Source of the DNA: Lachnospiraceae bacterium
GTDB taxonomy: Bacteria; Bacillota; Clostridia; Lachnospirales; Lachnospiraceae
Assembly (NCBI GenBank): GCA_017520155.1
Contig: JAFXGR010000059.1
Coordinates: 1 to 54,558, forward strand
Direction: 5' to 3'
DNA length: 54,558 bases
Position numbers and translations under genes: made by a program
In this document: positions 19,801 to 27,923 of the stretch, piece by piece
How the letters are laid out: the number at the start of each line of letters is the position of its first letter
Position numbering within the stretch: position 1 is the first letter of the stretch
The notes under the pieces: model-generated
What the model was told of the DNA's origin: nothing
What the model saw: only the letters and a program-made list of their open reading frames with translations
Databases searched by the model: none

Positions 19801-20607
19801 AAGATAGCAAAACCTAATGTATTTATTCCGGTATTCCCGGGAACCAATTGTGAATATGACAGTACTAAAGCTTTTAAGAGGGCAGGAGCAAATGTAGTAA
19901 CCAAAGTATTTAAAAATCTCACAGCTTCGGATATTAAGGAATCTGTGGAGGCCTTTGAAAAAGAAATTGCTAATGCTCAGATTATTATGTTCCCTGGTGG
20001 CTTTTCTGCCGGTGATGAGCCTGACGGAAGTGCGAAATTCTTTGCTACAGCATTCCAGAATGCCAAGATTAAAGAAGCAGTTACCAGGCTGATGGAGGAA
20101 AGAGACGGATTATGTCTGGGGATCTGTAACGGATTCCAGGCCCTGATTAAATTGGGACTTGTTCCTTATGGTAAAATTGTGGGACAAACCGAGGAATCCC
20201 CGACCCTGACCTATAATACCATTAACCGTCATATTTCTAAAATGGTATATACTAAGGTGGTTTCCAATAAGTCCCCTTGGCTTGCTTTAGCCGACTTAGG
20301 CGGTACTTATGTAAATCCTGCCTCCCATGGAGAAGGAAGATTTGTTGCAAGTAAGGAATGGCTGGATCGTCTCTTTGCTAATGGACAGGTAGCAACTCAG
20401 TACTGTGATCCTTATGGAAATATTTCTATGGATGAAGAATGGAACGTAAATGGTTCCTATCTTGCCATCGAAGGTATTACTTCTGCAGACGGAAGATGCT
20501 TAGGTAAGATGGCTCACTCTGAACGACGTGACAGAGGTGTTGCCGTAAATATTTACGGAGAACAGGATCTTAAGATTTTTGAAGCAGGAGTGAAGTATTT
20601 CAAATAG
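16816..20607 (+). CDS. purL: Phosphoribosylformylglycinamidine synthase, single-chain clostridial type
   Basis: 1263 residues from ATG 16816, with TTGGAGGAAAATC upstream; a longer frame to 16750 has no ribosome site. Single-chain FGAM synthase: the synthetase half carries SDHCRHTTF, FKNETHNHPTEIEPFGGAATCLGG and the second ATP-binding-like domain with GGKDSMSGT. The C-terminal glutaminase begins at PVFPGTNCEYDSTKAF and has the nucleophile Cys in LGICNGFQ and the acid/base segment SHGEGRF. It converts FGAR, ATP and glutamine to FGAM in purine synthesis. Length fits the clostridial subtype rather than the proteobacterial enzyme or the Bacillus PurLQS set. It stands alone, closed by a strong terminator. 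The 93-base leader shows no recognisable purine riboswitch. Confidence 0.95.
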   Translation: MDSVKRIYVEKKAPFAVKAKELQAEISGYLGIKNVSQVREFIRYDVENISEEIFETACNGVFCEPPVDILYHETLDIPEDAKVFAVEYLPGQFDQRADSALQCIQFLKEDENPIIKTAVTYMICGNISEQEFEKIKAYCINPVDSRETGMVKPDTLASNFEEPQDVMIFEGFCEMTEEALKSFYDSLGLAMTFQDFLHIQNYFKQEEGRDPSMTEIRVLDTYWSDHCRHTTFSTELKDIEFGDGDYRTPIETTYQSYLDTREEIFGERKDKFICLMDLALMAMRKLRKEGKLEDMEVSDEINACSVIVPVEMDYGNGPVKEEWLVFFKNETHNHPTEIEPFGGAATCLGGAIRDPLSGRGYVYQAMRVTGAADPTVPVADTLKGKLSQKKLVRGAAAGYSSYGNQIGLATGLVKEIYHPNYVAKRMEIGAVMGAAPRKNVIRENSDPGDVIVLLGGRTGRDGCGGATGSSKVHTETSIETCGAEVQKGNAPTERKIQRLFRREEVSRLIKKCNDFGAGGVSVAIGELAPGLKVDLDKVPKKYAGLDGTELAISESQERMAVVLDPSDVEAFLSYALEENLEAVPVAKVTEDPRLVLIWRGKEIVNIQRAFLDTNGAHQETEVKVEIPSRKGNVLEKIAVEEVEAALEEKEVKKAWLSLLKDLNVCSQKGLVEMFDASIGAGTVVMPYGGKYQLSETQTMIAKLPVLKGKTDTVTMMSYGFDPYVSSWSPYHGAIYAITESMAKIVASGGDYSKIRFTFQEYFRRMTEDKTRWSQPFAALLGAFDAQIGYGLPSIGGKDSMSGTFQDIDVPPTLVSFAVDVAKEQDVVTPELKKAGNQLVLFELETDDFDVPIYAKVMEMYDEIHRLMQEGIICSAYALDTKGVAAALSKMAFGNQLGVEISDDIETDELFKNGLGSIVAEVDVERIHHIDVEYKLLGNVIEEEEIRVCGEVITLKEALESWKSTLEQVFPTKGEWGTEKVETPVYEAKEIYVCKEKIAKPNVFIPVFPGTNCEYDSTKAFKRAGANVVTKVFKNLTASDIKESVEAFEKEIANAQIIMFPGGFSAGDEPDGSAKFFATAFQNAKIKEAVTRLMEERDGLCLGICNGFQALIKLGLVPYGKIVGQTEESPTLTYNTINRHISKMVYTKVVSNKSPWLALADLGGTYVNPASHGEGRFVASKEWLDRLFANGQVATQYCDPYGNISMDEEWNVNGSYLAIEGITSADGRCLGKMAHSERRDRGVAVNIYGEQDLKIFEAGVKYFK

Positions 20608-20700
20608 GAAAAGTTATTATAAGAAGGTACTCACCATTATCCTGAAAAGGAAAAAGTAGAAGTTTGAGGAGTTTGAAGAATAAAATAACGAGATAAAGAA

Positions 20701-20744
20701 CAGACCTTATGTAGAGAAAAAATTCTCTGCATGAGGTCTGTTTA
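20701..20744 (+). terminator. Terminator after purL
   Basis: A 17-bp stem (20701-20717 with 20724-20740, two G-U pairs, 6-base loop), with a short T-rich tail. It lies 94 bases after the purL stop. Confidence 0.8.
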
Positions 20745-20952
20745 TGTATAGAGACCTTGAAAACAGAGGGTTTTGGGAATGGTACTTTTGCAATGTGGAC
20801 TTCTTGGAATAAGACAACACAGTGTTTAAATTTGGGGCATTATGATTTGGATTCTTATGCAGATTGCGAAATGCTCTTTGAGAAACATTATTACAGGAAG
20901 AAGTAAAACGATAGGAACTCTGGCTGTATAGCTGGATTTATTGTTAAAATGA
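20745..20952. other. Gap with no recognisable gene
   Basis: Between the purL terminator and the antitoxin promoter I see only short, interrupted frames and no repeat or RNA. Together with the terminator and promoter it makes up the 425-base gap before the antitoxin gene. Confidence 0.6.
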
Positions 20953-20981
20953 TTGACAATATAAATCAAAATGAATATAAC
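20953..20981 (+). promoter_or_regulatory. Sigma-A promoter of the antitoxin gene
   Basis: TTGACA at 20953-20958, 17-base spacer, TATAAC at 20976-20981. The predicted transcript starts about 45 bases before the antitoxin ATG. Confidence 0.7.
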
Positions 20982-21032
20982 TGAGGTATAAGAAGATAAT
21001 ATTAACATAGTTTATATTAGGAGAGTGAGATT

Positions 21033-21305
21033 ATGGCAACAGTACCAACACAAGTAAGGATAGATGAAGAATTAAAAAAACAGTCAATGGAATTGTTTGC
21101 ACAGTTAGGAATAGATATGTCTAGTGCTATGAATATGTTTTTAAAGCAGTGTGTTATGAGAGGTGGCTTACCATTTGCAGTGGAAATTCCACAGTATAGG
21201 TTAGAGGTTCTTGAAGCAATGGAAGAAGCAAGAAGAATTAGCAAAGACCCAAATACAAAGAGATATAGCAGCTTTGCAGAAGCATTAGAGGACTTGGATG
21301 TATGA
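21033..21305 (+). CDS. RelB/DinJ family antitoxin
   Basis: 90 residues, ATG with TAGGAGAGTGAG upstream. The N-terminal ribbon-helix-helix of RelB/DinJ antitoxins is clear (TQVRIDEELKKQSMELFAQLGIDMSSAMNMFLKQCV), followed by the family's GGLPFAVEIP, and an acidic toxin-binding tail ending in a FAEAL motif. It would bind its own promoter and neutralise a RelE/YafQ toxin. Here the partner, overlapping by the ATGA junction, is truncated, so the antitoxin appears orphaned. Confidence 0.9.
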   Translation: MATVPTQVRIDEELKKQSMELFAQLGIDMSSAMNMFLKQCVMRGGLPFAVEIPQYRLEVLEAMEEARRISKDPNTKRYSSFAEALEDLDV

Positions 21306-21382
21306 AATATGAATTAGTGCTAACTGGCAAGTTCAAAAAGGGATTAAAACTTGCTAAGAAAAGAGATAATAGAATTAGATAG
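21302..21382 (+). pseudogene. Truncated YafQ/RelE toxin remnant
   Basis: A 26-codon frame starts in the ATGA overlap with the antitoxin stop. It reads MKYELVLTGKFKKGLKLAKKRD, the characteristic start of YafQ-type mRNA interferases, then NRIR and stop. A full toxin is about 90 residues, so the catalytic core and C-terminal histidine are missing. Loss by internal deletion is the simplest reading. Confidence 0.8.
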
Positions 21383-21395
21383 ATAAGGAAAAAAC

Positions 21396-22085
21396 ATGAA
21401 TCAAAAAAGAAATTATCAAAAAGAAATGGAAAAAGTAATTGATGGATTTGGGGGAGAAAAGAAAACCCTTCTTTTACATAGCTGCTGTGCTCCCTGCAAC
21501 AGTGCAGTGTTGGAAAAATTGCAGGAAATTTTTGATCTTACTGTATTTTTTTATAATCCTAATATTACGGAAAAAGCAGAATATGAAAGAAGAATTGGGG
21601 AACAAAGACGATTGGTGGAATATTTCAATGAAAAAAATCCACAGTTTCCCATAAAATTAATCGAAGGAAATTACGAGCCGGCGAAATTTCTTCAAATGTC
21701 CAAGGGACTGGAGAAGGCACCGGAGGGAGGAGAACGGTGTTACGGATGCTACGGTCTTCGCCTGGAAGAGTCTGCCCGTGTGGCCAAAGAGCAAGGCTTT
21801 GATTATTTTACCACCAGCCTTACCATCAGTCCCATGAAAAATGCAGAAAAATTAAATACACTGGGAGAACAAATGGCAGAAAAATACGGAGTAAGCTTTC
21901 TTCCTTCTGATTTTAAGAAAAAAGAGGGGTACAAAAGAAGCATTGAACTTTCCGGGGAATTAGATTTGTATCGTCAGGATTACTGCGGATGCGGATTTTC
22001 CAAGGCTGAAAGTATATTAAGAAAACAACAGAAGGAACAGGAGAACAGTTTAACCGAAGAAAAGAGGATTGGCAGCCAAATGTAA
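21396..22085 (+). CDS. queH: Epoxyqueuosine reductase QueH
   Basis: 229 residues, ATG with AAGGAAAAAAC upstream. DUF208/QueH signatures: HSCCAPCNSAVLE near residues 28-40 (paired cysteines), FFYNPNIT, GERCYGCYGLRLEE (CxxC) and the late YRQDYCGCGFSK. QueH reduces epoxyqueuosine to queuosine in tRNA, replacing QueG. The last codon and stop (ATG TAA) are supplied by the left end of an inserted MITE; without it the frame would end IQQS-stop. The change touches only a few residues beyond the conserved core, so activity is probably kept. Confidence 0.93.
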   Translation: MNQKRNYQKEMEKVIDGFGGEKKTLLLHSCCAPCNSAVLEKLQEIFDLTVFFYNPNITEKAEYERRIGEQRRLVEYFNEKNPQFPIKLIEGNYEPAKFLQMSKGLEKAPEGGERCYGCYGLRLEESARVAKEQGFDYFTTSLTISPMKNAEKLNTLGEQMAEKYGVSFLPSDFKKKEGYKRSIELSGELDLYRQDYCGCGFSKAESILRKQQKEQENSLTEEKRIGSQM

Positions 22086-22225
22086 CAGTTCACCCCATGC
22101 CCAATCACTTTGCTGATTGGGCATGGAAGAAAGAGTAAATAAAACTAAAGCGACACCCACCTCGCTGTAAGCGACTTTAAATGTGGGTGTCGCCTGTAAC
22201 AGAAAGCCGAAGGCTGAACTGTTAC
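22082..22225. mobile_element. MITE copy 1 (144 bp) with 8-bp target duplication
   Basis: Ends are inverted repeats, GTAACAGTTC and GAACTGTTAC. Direct repeats AGCCAAAT flank it exactly (22074-22081 and 22226-22233). Inside are three hairpins: 22095-22126 (13-bp perfect stem), 22150-22193 (GCGACACCCAC / GTGGGTGTCGC), and 22195-22226, whose arms repeat the terminal sequence. No coding capacity. GTAA ends plus 8-bp duplications are features known for IS66-family elements, so it may be a non-autonomous derivative. It inserted into the end of queH. Confidence 0.85.
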
Positions 22226-22253
22226 AGCCAAATACAGCAAAGTTAGGTTCTTC

Positions 22254-22282
22254 TTGAGAGACCTTAGAGAATATGGTAAAAT
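22254..22282 (+). promoter_or_regulatory. Sigma-A promoter of argS
   Basis: TTGAGA (22254-22259), 17-base spacer, TAAAAT (22277-22282). It lies just outside the inserted MITE, in the original sequence. Confidence 0.65.
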
Positions 22283-22329
22283 AATAACGATTCGGAATCA
22301 TAGAAAGAAATGGGTTCGGAATCGTTATT
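22283..22329 (+). promoter_or_regulatory. Hairpin at the start of the argS leader
   Basis: An 11-bp perfect stem, AATAACGATTC with GAATCGTTATT, encloses 25 bases and overlaps the predicted transcription start. It is too short to be a T-box leader. It may stabilise the 5' end or be an operator; role unknown. Confidence 0.4.
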
Positions 22330-22357
22330 TAACGTTTAATAAAAAGGAATGAAAAAC

Positions 22358-24124
22358 ATGAAAAAGATTTTAGATTTGATTTCAGAAGAAATGCAACAGG
22401 CTTTTGAAAAGGCAGGCTATAAAAAGGAATTGGGAAGGGTAACGGTGTCTAATCGCCCGGACCTTTGCGAATATCAGTGCAATGGTGCCATGGCAGGAGC
22501 AAAGGAATATAAAAAAGCTCCCATTATGATCGCCAATGCAGTAGTAGAACAGTTACAGGACAGTCAGGTGTTTGAAAGCGTAGAAGCTGTAATGCCGGGA
22601 TTTTTAAACTGTAAGGTAAAACCCTCCTTTTTAACCTCTTATATAAAACAGATGAGAGCAGAAGACAAATTTGGTGTGGAAGAGCCCAAGGATCCCTATA
22701 CGATTATGGTAGACTATGGCGGACCTAACGTAGCTAAGCCGCTTCACGTAGGACATCTTCGTTCAGCAGTAATCGGAGAAAGTGTAAAGAGAATCTGTCG
22801 CTACATGGGATATCCTACTATTGGAGATATCCACCTAGGAGACTGGGGATTACAGATGGGGCTTATTATTTCTGAATTAAGACTTCGTCAGCCACAGTTA
22901 GTATATTTTGATGAAACTTATGAGGGAGAATATCCGAAGGAGCCTCCCTTTACCATTGGTGAGTTGGAAGAGATTTATCCTACTGCCAGTGCAAAGAGTA
23001 AAGAAGATCCTTCCTTTAAGGAAAAGGCCATGGAGGATACCTTTAAATTACAAAGTGGAGTAAGAGGACATCGTGCTTTATGGAATCATATCATTGACGT
23101 ATCGGTAACAGATATGAAAAAAATCTATGATGATCTGAAGGTAGAGTTTGACCTTTGGAAGGGAGAAAGTGATGTTCACGATATTATTCCGGAAATGGTT
23201 TCCTATATGAAGGAGGGAGGCTATGCCTATATCAGTGAGGGGGCTTTAGTAGTAGATGTAAAGGAAGAAACAGATACTAAGGAAATACCGCCCTGTATGA
23301 TTTTAAAATCCGATGGTGCCTCTCTTTATAATACTACAGATTTGGCTACCATTATGGAAAGAACAAGAGAGTATGAGCCAAAGCAGTTGATTTATCTTAC
23401 CGATAAACGTCAGGAACTGTATTTTGAACAGGTATTTCGTTGTGCCAGAAAAACAAAGTTGGTTAAAGAGGGAACAAAGCTGGTTCATATTGGCTTTGGA
23501 ACAGTAAACGGAAAAGATGGAAAGCCTTTTAAAACAAGAGAAGGTGGGGTAATGCGTCTGGAACGTTTGATTGCAGAAATTAAAGAGGAAATGTATCAAA
23601 AGATTATCAGTAATCGAGAGGTTTCTGAAGAGGAAGCACGAACCACAGCATCTATGGTAGCTTTAGCAGCCATTAAATATGGAGATCTTTCCAATCAGGC
23701 ATCTAAGGATTATGTATTTGATGTGGAACGTTTCACTTCTTTTGAAGGAGATACAGGACCATATATCCTTTACACCATAGTACGAATTAAGTCTATCCTG
23801 AATAAATACACAGCTCAGGGTAATACTGTGGCAGAGGATTTTCTTAAAGATGTATCTTCAGAAAGTGAAAAAAATCTTGTTATGGAGATGGCAAAATTCA
23901 ATACGATGATGGAAAGTGCCTATGAAGAGGCAGCACCTCATAAGATTTGTGCATATATTTATGATCTTGCCAATGCATTTAATAAATTTTATCATGAAAC
24001 AAAAATTCTTGCGGAAGAAGAGGAAGAGAAGAAAGCCGGCTATATTGCATTATTAAAACTGTGCTGTGATATTTTAGAAACATGTATCGATCTTCTTGGT
24101 TTTGAAGCGCCGGAGCGTATGTAA
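22358..24124 (+). CDS. argS: Arginyl-tRNA synthetase
   Basis: 588 residues from ATG 22358, placed 9 bases after AAGGA; the ATG at 22349 abuts that site. Class I synthetase: N-terminal Add-1 domain, then GGPNVAKPLHVGHLRS with the HIGH-type HVGH near residues 127-130, and the C-terminal anticodon-binding helical domain (FNKFYHET...). The KMSKS loop is the relaxed form seen in many ArgRS (KPFKTREGG). It charges tRNA-Arg. Normal length. A hairpin follows. Confidence 0.95.
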   Translation: MKKILDLISEEMQQAFEKAGYKKELGRVTVSNRPDLCEYQCNGAMAGAKEYKKAPIMIANAVVEQLQDSQVFESVEAVMPGFLNCKVKPSFLTSYIKQMRAEDKFGVEEPKDPYTIMVDYGGPNVAKPLHVGHLRSAVIGESVKRICRYMGYPTIGDIHLGDWGLQMGLIISELRLRQPQLVYFDETYEGEYPKEPPFTIGELEEIYPTASAKSKEDPSFKEKAMEDTFKLQSGVRGHRALWNHIIDVSVTDMKKIYDDLKVEFDLWKGESDVHDIIPEMVSYMKEGGYAYISEGALVVDVKEETDTKEIPPCMILKSDGASLYNTTDLATIMERTREYEPKQLIYLTDKRQELYFEQVFRCARKTKLVKEGTKLVHIGFGTVNGKDGKPFKTREGGVMRLERLIAEIKEEMYQKIISNREVSEEEARTTASMVALAAIKYGDLSNQASKDYVFDVERFTSFEGDTGPYILYTIVRIKSILNKYTAQGNTVAEDFLKDVSSESEKNLVMEMAKFNTMMESAYEEAAPHKICAYIYDLANAFNKFYHETKILAEEEEEKKAGYIALLKLCCDILETCIDLLGFEAPERM

Positions 24125-24160
24125 GGAGGATAAGGAAAGAAGTCGGATAATAAAGAAAAT

Positions 24161-24200
24161 CGCCACCCCTATCATCAAGAAACGATGATTATGGGTGGCG
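24161..24200 (+). terminator. Hairpin after argS
   Basis: CGCCACCC (24161-24168) pairs with GGGTGGCG (24193-24200), and ATCATC with GATGAT inside. The stem is strong but the T-tail is weak, so termination may be partial. Confidence 0.6.
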
Positions 24201-24320
24201 TATCTTACAATAAGAAGAAAAACAGTAGTTTTTAGGAATGGTTCAGTCTTACCACTATCTGTAACAGGTAGGAATAAGGTTTGAAGGTTATCGTTTTTTT
24301 ATAGAAGGAGAAAATGAAGG

Positions 24321-25757
24321 ATGGAAATTAGAAATTTAGAGCCAAGAGAAGTATTTTTTTATTTTGAGGAAATAGCAAAGATTCCCCATGGCTCAGGAAA
24401 TACACAGGTAATCAGCAATTACTTGGTAAGTTTTGCCAAGGAAAGAAAACTGGAGCATTATCAGGATGAGTTGGGAAATGTAATTATCATCAAGGAAGCC
24501 TCTAAGGGGTATGAAGATAGAGAGCCCGTGATGCTGCAGGGACATATGGATATGGTGGCAGTAAAAAAGCCGGACAGTAAAATAGACATGAAAACAGAGG
24601 GGCTTACTCTTATGACAGAGGGAGATTGGCTTTTTGCCAAAGATACCAGTCTGGGAGGGGATGACGGAATTGCTGTAGCCTATGAGCTGGCACTGCTGGA
24701 AGCAGAAGATTTGGAGCATCCCCGTTTGGAGTGTGTCTTTACGGTAGATGAGGAAATTGGGTTATTGGGAGCAAAAGCCATAGATGTATCTATGTGTAAG
24801 GCAAAACGGATGATTAATATTGATTCTGAGGAGGAGGGGATTTTCTTAACCGGCTGTGCCGGAGGAATGCGGGTGGATTGTCATCTTCCTTTAGAAAAAG
24901 AAGAAAAAAAGGGAATCCTTGTAACTTTAAAAATCGGAGGCCTTCAGGGAGGACATTCCGGTGTGGAGATTCACAAGGAACGGGGAAACTCCAATGTATT
25001 AATGGGGAGATTTTTGGCCGGGGCGGCAAAAAATACAAGTCTTTATTTAAGTAAGCTTCAGGGCGGACTAGCGGATAATGCTATTCCAAGAGAAACAAGG
25101 GCAGAGTTTTTAGTAGAGGAAACAGGCACGGTGGAGGACTTGGTAAAGCGTTTGGAAAAAGAATTAAAGTGTGAACTTGCTACTAAGGATCCGGGAGTAT
25201 ATTGCGAGCTTGAGATACAGGGAGAACAGATTCTTCCTGTGGTAACAAAGGAAGAGACAAAGAAGGCAGCAGCCCTGCTGTATTGCCTGCCTCAGGGAGT
25301 ACAGGCCATGAGCGCAGATGTAAAAGGGTTGGTAGAAACCTCTTTAAATATGGGACTATTATCTTTAAAAGAAGATGGACTTCATGCAGGTTTTTCTGTA
25401 AGAAGCTCCCTGGAAAGTGCTAAATATGCTTTAGAAGAAAAATTGTATGTATTAACAGAAAGCTTGGGAGGCAGCTGTAAGACAACAGGAGATTATCCCG
25501 GTTGGGCCTATCGCGTAGATTCTCCTCTTAGAGAGCTGATGCTCCGTATTTTTAAGGAAAAGTATGGAAAGGAACCGGTAGTAGAAGCTATTCATGCAGG
25601 TCTGGAGTGTGGGTTCTTCTTAGATAAAATTCCCCAGCTGGATTGTGTATCCATGGGACCGGACATGAAGGATATTCATACAACAGAGGAAAAAATGAGT
25701 ATTTCTTCTGTGAAACGTGTTTGGGAATATCTGGTGGAAGTATTAAAACAGGCATAG
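24321..25757 (+). CDS. pepD: Aminoacyl-histidine dipeptidase (M20C, Xaa-His dipeptidase)
   Basis: 478 residues, ATG with AGAAGGAGAAAATGAAGG upstream. M20 zinc peptidase: metal-site motifs QGHMDMVAV (H and D), TSLGGDDGIAVA (bridging D), VDEEIGLLGA (catalytic E and metal E), and the late HAGLECGFF. The lid and dimer domain lies between about 195 and 375. Cytosolic degradation of dipeptides, classically Xaa-His. Length matches PepD. The next gene begins within 40 bases. Confidence 0.94.
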   Translation: MEIRNLEPREVFFYFEEIAKIPHGSGNTQVISNYLVSFAKERKLEHYQDELGNVIIIKEASKGYEDREPVMLQGHMDMVAVKKPDSKIDMKTEGLTLMTEGDWLFAKDTSLGGDDGIAVAYELALLEAEDLEHPRLECVFTVDEEIGLLGAKAIDVSMCKAKRMINIDSEEEGIFLTGCAGGMRVDCHLPLEKEEKKGILVTLKIGGLQGGHSGVEIHKERGNSNVLMGRFLAGAAKNTSLYLSKLQGGLADNAIPRETRAEFLVEETGTVEDLVKRLEKELKCELATKDPGVYCELEIQGEQILPVVTKEETKKAAALLYCLPQGVQAMSADVKGLVETSLNMGLLSLKEDGLHAGFSVRSSLESAKYALEEKLYVLTESLGGSCKTTGDYPGWAYRVDSPLRELMLRIFKEKYGKEPVVEAIHAGLECGFFLDKIPQLDCVSMGPDMKDIHTTEEKMSISSVKRVWEYLVEVLKQA

Positions 25758-25793
25758 GCGATAATGCATAAAAAAATAAAAGGAGAATGGGGA

Positions 25794-26939
25794 ATGAATG
25801 ATTTGGGAAAAAAGAAGAGAGAATGGATTTTTTTGATTTTTTGTATCGGGGTAACAGCCTTGGCAGTACTTCGATTTGACTCTCTTTTAGCCCTTCTAGG
25901 AAAGGGATTTTTAATGCTTAAGCCTTTTCTAATCGGTGTAGCCATGGCGTTTGTCATTAATCTTCCGTTAAAGGTTATAGAGAAAAAACTATTAACTTCT
26001 TTGCCCGCTAAACTGGAAAAAAGTAAGCGAACAATAAGTATTATTTTGTCCCTACTGTTTTTTGCGGCAGTAATTGCTTTTGTTGTGATGACAGTGATTC
26101 CTCAGATGGGAAGAACCATTACCAGCTTAGGACAAAAAATTCCTGTTTTCTTTCAGAACCTCTTACAGCAGGCAGAAATTTTGTTGGCAGACAATCCTCA
26201 GGCAGTGGAATATATTGAGAGTTTGGAATATGCCTCTATTAACTGGCAGGGAATTTTAAATAAAACTGCAGAATTTTTGAAAAATGGAGTAAGCAGTCTT
26301 TTAGCCTCCACCGTAACTGTAGCAGGAAGTGTATTGGGAGCCTTGGTAAATGGAGTGATCGCTTTTATTTTTTCTATCTATATTTTAACGCAGAAGGAAA
26401 AATTAAAAGATCAGCTCAAACGTATACTGACAGCTTATATGAAAGAAAAGCCAAGAGAAAGAGTAATTTATGTGGGAAGATTATTGTATCATAATTTTTC
26501 CAAGTTTCTCACCGGACAGTGTATTGAAGCAGTAATCCTTGGGGCTTTGTTTATTGTGGTAATGACGGTTTGCGGAATGCCCTACGCTTTTATGGTGGGC
26601 GTCTTAATTGGATTTACGGCACTAATTCCCATTGTGGGAGCATTTATCGGATGTTTTGTGGGAGCATTTATGATTTTGGTGGAAGACCCGGTAAAAGCTT
26701 TAATTTTCTTAATTATCTTTCTTGTGATTCAGCAGATTGAAGGAAACCTTATTTATCCCAAAGTAGTGGGAAATTCTGTAGGTCTTCCTTCCCTGTGGGT
26801 TTTATTGGCAGTAACTCTGGGAAGCAGTATGTTTGGAGTAGTGGGAATGCTGGTATTTATTCCCTTATTTTCTACAGGTTATACACTGCTGAAGGAGGAT
26901 GTAAATAAAAAAATAAACGAAGGAGGAGGAAAAAAGTGA
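25794..26939 (+). CDS. AI-2E (PerM) family transporter
   Basis: 381 residues from ATG 25794, with AAAGGAGAATGGGG upstream; an in-frame ATG at 25764 has only a weak site. About eight hydrophobic helices with the AI-2E/PerM layout: two early helices (LIFCIGVTALAVL; KPFLIGVAMAFVINLPL), a large soluble-like loop (SLGQKIPVFFQNLL...), then the conserved late bundle LIGFTALIPIVGAFIGCFVGAFMIL and QQIEGNLIYPKVVG. The substrate of this branch is unknown. Its stop overlaps the next gene's GTG start. Confidence 0.9.
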   Translation: MNDLGKKKREWIFLIFCIGVTALAVLRFDSLLALLGKGFLMLKPFLIGVAMAFVINLPLKVIEKKLLTSLPAKLEKSKRTISIILSLLFFAAVIAFVVMTVIPQMGRTITSLGQKIPVFFQNLLQQAEILLADNPQAVEYIESLEYASINWQGILNKTAEFLKNGVSSLLASTVTVAGSVLGALVNGVIAFIFSIYILTQKEKLKDQLKRILTAYMKEKPRERVIYVGRLLYHNFSKFLTGQCIEAVILGALFIVVMTVCGMPYAFMVGVLIGFTALIPIVGAFIGCFVGAFMILVEDPVKALIFLIIFLVIQQIEGNLIYPKVVGNSVGLPSLWVLLAVTLGSSMFGVVGMLVFIPLFSTGYTLLKEDVNKKINEGGGKK

Positions 26940-27922
26940 TTTTCAAATGTAAAAATTGCGGTGGTAATTCAGTGTATCATCCGGAGAAAAAAAGAATGTG
27001 GTGTCCTCATTGTGAAAGTGAAGACAGTGAAGAACTCATTGAAACCGAAGTCATGGAAAACTGCAGTAACTGCGGAGCACCCCTGGAAGGAGTAACAGAG
27101 CATACTTCAGCATTAAAATGTACTCATTGCGGCTCCTACATTATTTTAAAAGAGAGGGTAGAGGGAAAGAACAGAGCTGATTTAATCCTTCCTTTTGCAG
27201 TTTCTAAAGAGCAGGCAGTAGAAAAATTAAAGGAGGAGTTTGGAAAAAGACTTTTTACCCCGGATTCCTTTTTATCCTATTCCACCTTGGAGCTAATGGA
27301 AGGAAGCTATGTTCCCTTCTGGCTTTATGATTATCGTTCTGATGTGGATTATGAAGGAAGGGCAACTAAGGTAAGAGTTTCTCGTAGTGGAAATACAGAG
27401 ATTACAGAGACCTCACATTACCGGGTAGTACGTAAGCTGAAAATCGATTTTGAAAGGATACCGGTAGATGCCTCCACCCGTATGGAAGATGATATTATGG
27501 ATTTAATGGAGCCCTATGAATATCAGGCATTATTAAATTTTGAAGAAAAATATATGTCCGGTTTTGATGGTGAAATTTATAATTTTGAAGAAGAAGAAGG
27601 AGAGGAAAGGGCAAAGCAAAGGGCGGCCAGAGATTCTGAACAGCTGTTAAACTCTACCATCAGCGGATACAGTACAAATACAACAGTACATAAAAACGTT
27701 TCCCTTAGAAAGGAAAAGGCCAGTTTTGCTCTTCTTCCTGTTTGGGTTTATCGATATAACTTCAGAGGGAAAGAGTATATCTATCATGTAAATGGTCAGA
27801 CAGGAAAAATAATCGGAAAAACCCCTACGGATAAAAGAAAGGGATTTCTCTATTCTGCCACCTTAGGTGCACTTATTATGGTGCTTTGTCAATGTGTGAA
27901 CTGGATTGTGGGGGTGTTATAG
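26936..27922 (+). CDS. Zinc-ribbon protein with C-terminal membrane helix
   Basis: 328 residues. GTG start at 26936 overlaps the previous stop (GTGA), preceded by GGAGGAGG. Two zinc ribbons at the N-terminus: CKNCGG...CPHC near 4-25 and CSNCGAP...CTHCGSY near 42-65, the TFIIB-type pattern. A mixed domain follows (LPFAVSKEQAVEKL; SYVPFWLYDY; FALLPVWVYRY), with one hydrophobic helix near the C-terminus (about 302-325). Similar proteins are annotated only as zinc-ribbon proteins; they often stand beside TPM-domain genes, as here. Function unknown. Confidence 0.85.
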   Translation: MIFKCKNCGGNSVYHPEKKRMWCPHCESEDSEELIETEVMENCSNCGAPLEGVTEHTSALKCTHCGSYIILKERVEGKNRADLILPFAVSKEQAVEKLKEEFGKRLFTPDSFLSYSTLELMEGSYVPFWLYDYRSDVDYEGRATKVRVSRSGNTEITETSHYRVVRKLKIDFERIPVDASTRMEDDIMDLMEPYEYQALLNFEEKYMSGFDGEIYNFEEEEGEERAKQRAARDSEQLLNSTISGYSTNTTVHKNVSLRKEKASFALLPVWVYRYNFRGKEYIYHVNGQTGKIIGKTPTDKRKGFLYSATLGALIMVLCQCVNWIVGVL

Positions 27923-27923
27923 G

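Noticed and set aside
22234..22357. T-box leader before argS
   Set aside because: The leader from the predicted start is only about 70 bases and lacks the T-box sequence; only one simple hairpin is present.
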